Shown: positions 58,101-64,000 of the stretch, in pieces
How positions within the stretch are numbered: position 1 is the stretch's first letter
Layout: each line of letters starts with the position of its first letter
Source of the DNA: Porites lobata
Lineage: Eukaryota; Cnidaria; Anthozoa; Scleractinia; Poritidae
DNA: 64,000 bases
Assembly (NCBI GenBank): GCA_942486035.1
Contig: CALNXK010000013.1
Location: 1,035,001 to 1,099,000, forward strand
Direction of reading: 5' to 3'
Position numbers and translations under genes: made by a program
The notes under the pieces: generated by a model
What the model was told of the DNA's origin: nothing
Database searches by the model: none
Seen by the model: only the letters and a program-made list of their open reading frames with translations

Positions 58101-59047
58101 AAAGGTTACAGATCCTATTTTAAGAACCTAAAGATTAATTCTAGTCTTTTTTTATCCCATATATTACTATTATTTTTAGAAATTCTGCAATAAGACTGAC
58201 TATTAAGATTTTTGTTTAAAGGCTTTCAAAATACTCGGAAGATAGCAGGAAATTTCCCAACAATTCTAATCGTTTAAAGCAGCTGCGAAAGTAACAGAAT
58301 CAAAAAAGATTGTGCAATAAACCCTGGCAAAACTCATTTTCCCTGCTTTAAAAATCTTTTTCGATCGTAATTGTGAAATATTTTAGCATATAATATCAAT
58401 TTAAGCTGCGCTAGTTCCCTAAGTAATTGTCTGTGAACCGACATGGCTTTGAAACGCGGAACTGTGCTGGAAAAAAAACAAAGTGAAAAGGCTTTTATAA
58501 CCTGCGGGCCAGTGCTTGTTTGTAAAACTTTATGATATAGAAAGTAAAGAATATTGTTGTTGTTGTTGTTGTTTTTAAATCAGACTGAGCCTAATTTGCT
58601 CTAAATCAAATCTAGGCATAAACCAGTTAAGTTGGCTGAGGGGAAAGAAGCGAAGGGGGATGAAAATAGTATGAAAATACCGTAAATCCCAAATTACGCC
58701 CCCAATCTTAAATAAACCTCTCCTCTCTAGTAAGCCTCCACCCTTATAAGGAGAAGAGGCTCTCCCATCCCCTCCCCCCTTGCTCCCCCATCCCATCTCC
58801 CCTTATTCGTCACAACCAAAGACTGTATTGATTAATCACGACTACAACATCTCATGTGGATTGATCCTGTGTGGTTTGTCCATGTGCTGGAAGTTCGTAT
58901 TCAGTTTTGATTGTGCACTGCATGAACTCCTTCTTCATCCTCTTGAGCTTTTTCACGTTACGTTCTAGTTCTTTATGAATTGATACCATACATACATACG
59001 TACATACGTTTTACGGAGCCTTTCGTTACAGGGCTTTTTAAACACAA
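55129..59047. other. Intergenic, no supported gene
   Basis: No gene recognised. A 92-codon frame at 55,489-55,767 and overlapping frames around 57,381-57,940 have no domain signatures. The C-rich stretch near 58,730-58,800 looks like repeat material. Confidence 0.35.
58552..58574. repeat. TTG microsatellite
   Basis: Seven or so TTG units ending in a short T run. Confidence 0.85.
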
Positions 59048-59342
59048 TTACTGCGCTTTTCACAAACATGCGAATTCTGAAGTTCAAATGCCAACTGACG
59101 ATTGCATTTTTCGCTGCCGTCAATCACCTTAACGGACCTCTTAGGGAAAAAACTTTAGTTTAACGGGTTCAAAAGGTCATGGTTTGTGATTTGTGATTGG
59201 TGGATTTAGATTCGTTTTGTGTGTTTCTGTGTTTCAAGGTTCGTTGCTTGGGATCGTAATTATGATTGACGGCAGCGAAAAACGCAATTGTGAAGGCGGC
59301 TTTTGAACTTTAGAGTTCGCATATTTGTGAAAAGCGCAGTAA
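59048..59342. mobile_element. Foldback MITE, about 80-bp arms
   Basis: The left arm starts TTACTGCGCTTTTCACAAAC and ends TTTTTCGCTGCCGTCAATCA (59,127). The right arm (59,263-59,342) is its reverse complement with scattered differences, and the spacer is about 135 bp. The target duplication is not resolved and there is no coding capacity. Confidence 0.75.
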
Positions 59343-60044
59343 CTAATTACATAAAATTTACAGCGATAAAAAAATAAGAGATAAAATGAAGAAAATTCTA
59401 AAATCCAAAACTAACCTAGTGTATTCATTAAATATAGTATTAAATAATAATATACATAGAGAAATTCTTAAAACCTCATGCAACCTATTAATTAAATATA
59501 CAGTTAAATGCCTCTTCTTAAAGACCTTCAAGTCTTAAATGCTCTGAAGGTCCCTAGGAAGGTTACTTCCATGGTTCGCCAAGTTAAATAAGCGCTCCCC
59601 TAAATACCCCCCCCCTCTCTCTATTAATCACCCTCGCCCCCTCGACTCTCCCCCCCCCCAACCCCACCCAAACGTGCTTGAATTAGAAAACCTTTCCGAG
59701 GGGCTTACAAGAGTAATTAAGTTACTTTCTAGAACTTCCGATGACCTAAGAAAAACAAGCAACGGTTCTGTTATGATTAATAATGTTATGGCCTGTGCAG
59801 TGACTGACATCAAGTGAATTATCGTAATCATGTGTTGTGTAAAACTACCAGACAAAAGACCCTTGAAGAATACAGAACTGTGTTTCTCTGACCCCACACA
59901 TAACATGGTACCTGGATCGCTAAAATGCTAAGCTCTGTTATCACAAGGTTTAGTTGACTTTCTAGTTATTCACCGTTTTCTCCGGCCAGGATCAACCAGA
60001 AGCAACATTTACTCAGTTAGCTGGAGAGGAGGGAGGTTCTGATA

Positions 60045-60381
60045 GACCTTTTTACCGATACGGCTGCCATGAAGATTGTAATGGGAAAAAAGGTCCTTGT
60101 GCCGTGTTTGAATGTAATAATGATCGCCTTTTTCTAGTTTAGTATTAGAAATATGGTCTTTCACTGTATATTTCTCGGAAAAAAGGCCATCATTATTACA
60201 TCCAAACTCGGCACAAAGATCTTTTTTTCCCATTACAATCTTATTCTACGAAAACTTTAAGAAAAAATGTCCCGAAAAGCGCTTGAAAATACAAACGAAA
60301 TGTGCTCATGCCCCCTGGGCATCCTATAATACTCCTTAAATCGAATTAATTCAATATGGCCGCCGTATCGGTAAAAAGGTC
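60045..60381. mobile_element. Nested inverted-repeat MITE with TA flanks (337 bp)
   Basis: Outer ends GACCTTTTTACCGATACGGC pair with GCCGTATCGGTAAAAAGGTC, flanked by TA on both sides (60,043-60,044 and 60,382-60,383). Inside, a second pair begins AAGATTGTAATGGGAAAAAA and includes TGCCGTGTTTGAATGTAATAATGA with its reverse complement near 60,185-60,240. TA flanks fit Tc1/mariner-type target duplication, although two bases are weak evidence. The 74-codon minus-strand frame here is a product of the symmetry. Confidence 0.7.
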
Positions 60382-60383
60382 TA

Positions 60384-62833
60384 TTGGTTTACCTGTTCGG
60401 CTACTGTTATCACGTGATTAATCGTGATGACGGACTGTGTAGGAGTGTTTGAGGCTAAGTTCACACTACAACCGATAGCCCCGTATAGTATAGTGCGGAC
60501 AGCACTGGCTCGGGGCAGCACAAGTCGTTCACACACATCAAACATGGTGCTGGAGCAGTTGGCCGAGAGGGTTTGGTGAACTAAATTCCAGTCCTCGCTC
60601 CTGAATATCTACTTCCGTCTCAGTGAATTCCAGGCCTCGCTCCTACTTATCTACTTCCGCAACGTAAAAAAAACTATTCGATATGTGACGCTCCACTTAG
60701 AGATCGGCGCGGCGCACCTTCGCTCCATCACAGAAATCGCGCCGCCACAATCGTTCCTGTGTGTAAACAGAAGCTTTATCTGGTATGATTTTAGTGCCGG
60801 CGCAAAAGCCGTGTCCGGTATCATGAACACTCGCCTTAGAATAAAGACAAAAGTACGTTTCTCTGCTCAAGGCATGTTTATCTTGGAGAGCAGAATTACA
60901 AACATACTTGTATGAACTTTTTCTATATTAATTTCTGAATATGCTGTTAAATGCTATGCACCCAGTCATAGCTATAGCACAGTGAATTTAAGGACAAAGT
61001 GATCACGTAAGCAAGGCGAAAGGCAAATTAAGAGATTGAAGATTTTCGCGCTGATATGAATCATAGCTCACCTTGCTTTATGTCCAACTTCCGACATCCT
61101 TCAATGTCACAATCAGAACTTCTTCTGCAATCACCATCTGACCACTTTCGCTACTGCTGCTATTTCAATCAATCACTGCTGGTGACCTACAAATTTTTGT
61201 CCCCAAATAACGTATGACAGGAGGGTGTTATATGGGCCTCGCCGGATAACCTCCCCAGAGATCATTTAAAACAGATCTTAACTTCCAAATACAGTGTATG
61301 TATTTCCGCAGCTGACACATATTCATTCTATGGTTCATATATGTACTTTAGAAACCAGCTATAACATGCTTATCTCGATCGATGGTAAGCTCCCATCTTC
61401 ATTCGTCTGTTCCTGGGCAAATTCAGGATAAAAAAGAAGGCTTAATGTTACAGATGTTTTTCAAATAGCAGTTGTCATCCGTCGAATTCTATTTTTCATT
61501 GTTTTTAAGGCAGTTATTCGGCTATTTCTTCTTCGCAAAACGTGTGAATTTTCAGCTATTTTCTCCAACCCCACCAAAAAAGCTGAGCAAACAGCATGCA
61601 ACAGCTCGCCCTTAAGGCTTCTCGGCTGCCGTCCCTTTTCCGGTCGACGTCCTGTACTATTGACGACATTTTAATGGATACTGCAAGTGTCTTCCAAATT
61701 TGGTCACAGCTAGCTGGTAATGAAGAATTAGTCAGGATTTGAGCTAATCAGAAACGGAGAAATATTCGTTCAATAATTCTTCTATCACTGAACGATTGAC
61801 AACATACGTGGAGTAACACTCAACGTTACACAGAAACCGTTAGCGCTGAAGCAGACGTAATTATATGATGATAATTACATGTATATTATAATATAAGGAT
61901 TTTATGAGTTTGGAAACATTTTGAACGTATAGAGAAACAATTATATTGAATTCGGCTGTAGGGTGATGTAAAGAATCACTGAATGTAGACTCAACTAGAG
62001 GTAAAGATCCGCCCAAGCTTAACGCTCTCCCCTAACTGCAGAATCCCTCACCTGAGAACTGACTCCCATTCTGTCAGTAATTGCTGAATATTTAGCTGTA
62101 ATGGGACAGCAGGAAAAGGGAACAAAATGGAAGAGAGACTATAAAGAGTTTTTCTGAGCGATGGAGACATCGTTGGTCAAGTTTTAGAGCTTCTTTAAAA
62201 CCGTTTTTCTTTAGTGAATAACGCACACTTTCCTCAAACTTGACAGTTATACATAAATGTGTGTCCTTGCTTATGACTTTCGATCAGTTATGGTTTTAAT
62301 TAAAAGAAATTTTCATTCAGATGTAGAGTTTTGCAATGTTTGGGATCCAGTGATGAGAGTGATTGTTTAAAAATGAAAAAAGAAAGAAAGAAAGAAAGAA
62401 AGAGACAGGAGAGAGCAAAATACGGCGAAGATTTTAGATCTGTTGATGGTGAAAATTGCAGTACCATCAATAAAATCGTTTTGTTGTGATTAACTTAAAA
62501 AACGTCTCCCCAGAAAAATGCTCGTTTTTTAATGTAAAAATATCTTGTTTTCATTTAGCATCAGCAAAAGCCGCAAGCTAAATTTTAGCTATGAAAAACT
62601 GAAAGAACCAGATCGAAACACTAAAATTAGCAACAGAGCAAGAACGTAACAGAGAAAGTCATTTTTTTACTACGTACACTACTATGCTGGATAGCTTTTG
62701 CGCCGCTACGAAAATTCATACCGGATTTGGCTTCTGTTCGCACACACACGCGATTTCTGTGACGAGGAGAAGCTGGCTGCGCCGATCTCTCTCACATATC
62801 AGATTGGTGTTCATACTTTAGCGTTAGAAAAAA
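60384..62833. other. Intergenic, no supported gene
   Basis: The stretch starting GAGGCTAAGTTCACACTACA at about 60,451 resembles the left end of a dispersed element, but no matching right end was found. Remaining frames are short and unrecognised. Confidence 0.35.
62373..62406. repeat. GAAA microsatellite
   Basis: Six or so GAAA units after a poly-A run. Confidence 0.85.
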
Positions 62834-63003
62834 CCTTTTTCAAAAATACCATAATACTCTTTTTTGCCTCTTTAAAATTTTGCATAAGCATTGTTTTCAA
62901 TTTCTCTTGGGACTAACAATCGCCCCAAGAGAAATGGAAACGTTTATGCTTATGCAAAATTTTGGAGGGACGACAAAAAGTATTATGGTATTTTTTGAAA
63001 AAG
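62834..63003. mobile_element. Hairpin (foldback) element, about 80-bp arms
   Basis: The left arm starts CCTTTTTCAAAAATACCATA and ends TTTCTCTTGGG at 62,911. The right arm from 62,924 is its reverse complement with a few mismatches, and the loop is about 12 bp. No target duplication was seen. Confidence 0.75.
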
Positions 63004-64000
63004 ACCTATTGGGTCACTGAGACGGCCAAACATAAAAAGAAATAATTCATCAGTAATCTGATTTAGCTCTACAATGTTAAGACTTTGTCCTTCGAATTCG
63101 TCCGAGAAGCATGGCACAATTTCCTATAATTTGACCGAAACAAGAGGGGAGGGGGCAGCTGTACACAGGCCAAATACCACAAAACAAGTAAAGTCCAGAA
63201 CAAACAAAAAACAGCAAGGGCTTTAAAGTTAACACCATACTGAATTCTTCAACCTTTTTGTCTCTAGATGCGTTTGCATTCTGACGAAAACTTTCAAATT
63301 GTGTTCTTGTTATCCTTTTCTCTCATGTACCCACTCACTCTTTACAGATGATTCGAACAAATCGCCTTATAAAAGTGGTTGCATTGATCTTCATCCTCCA
63401 GTGATATTTTGACTTTCGGCTTAACGAGTCTTCGCAGACGACTCCTCCGCAAGGTGGTATGTGATTTCTTTAAAAATAAACCAAAACAAAACAAAAACCT
63501 AGCGATCAAGTCTCGCCCACTCTTAGCCGGCAGATCTCGCTCCCTCATTTGATCTGCATATCGTAGAAACAAAATTTGACTACAGTCAATGCAAGTTCCT
63601 CTGATTGAAATAAAGTTGTTTTTTTCTCCGACTTTGTCAAAGCCAAACGTATTCAAACGTAAACGTATTCAGGTATTCAAACGTTAACTTAAACATTTTT
63701 TTCATGGAAGACTAAAAACACAAGAATAGACCAAATTTAATAAGGAAAAACCCCCTCCGGGTGCTTAGTCTTACTGAACAACAAATGCATGCTCCATAAA
63801 AACGATGATTGTTCGAAAAAATCAATAACGAATAACCTCTACCGAATATCGGACTTCACCAAATTCTTGCGTCATTTTGAACCATATTCGCTTTGCCGGC
63901 TTACACTTGCCTTCAATCAAACTTCATAATCTGTTTTCCTCTTTAAGTACCGGGGTCATGATCCTCCTTTATCAGCCCGGCAGAATTCAGGTGTCGGTTG
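63004..64000. other. Intergenic, no supported gene
   Basis: A 104-codon minus-strand frame at 63,342-63,656 has no recognised domain. Nothing else stands out up to the window edge. Confidence 0.35.

Overview
The window looks like nuclear DNA of a metazoan, most likely an anthozoan cnidarian such as a stony coral. It is AT-rich and gene-poor, its one clear gene has a spliceosomal intron, and it is crowded with short inverted-repeat elements plus a decayed non-LTR retrotransposon. The lineage is an inference from the style of the FoxO-like gene and repeats; nothing here fixes the species. No bacterial operons, rRNA or convincing tRNA genes were seen.

Layout. (1) About 1-13,542 and 21,859-33,731 are two copies, in the same orientation, of one segment of about 11.4 kb, mostly above 95% identical by eye. 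The left copy (A) runs off the window start. Neither copy holds a gene I can defend. The copies differ by a local inversion, two transposon insertions present only in A with clean empty sites in B, a 41-bp tandem duplication in A, a 508-bp tandem duplication in B and several small indels. (2) The 8.3-kb spacer 13,543-21,858 holds short DNA-transposon-like elements and a broken LINE on the minus strand (about 18,240-21,320) with endonuclease and reverse transcriptase remnants. (3) 33,732-42,600 is mostly unannotatable, with a CTT microsatellite, an 81-bp palindrome and traces of an old diverged duplication. (4) 42,600-46,800 carries the only convincing protein gene: a two-exon FoxO-class forkhead gene on the plus strand whose predicted product is only 310 residues and ends shortly after the DNA-binding domain. 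(5) 46,800-64,000 is repeat-rich, with perfect or near-perfect palindromes, foldback elements, one 1.0-kb inverted-repeat element with a possible recombinase fragment, and no supported gene.

The genes do not form a pathway. The main interest is the divergent short FoxO-like factor, and the duplicated block, whose two copies form a natural before/after experiment for inversion and transposition.
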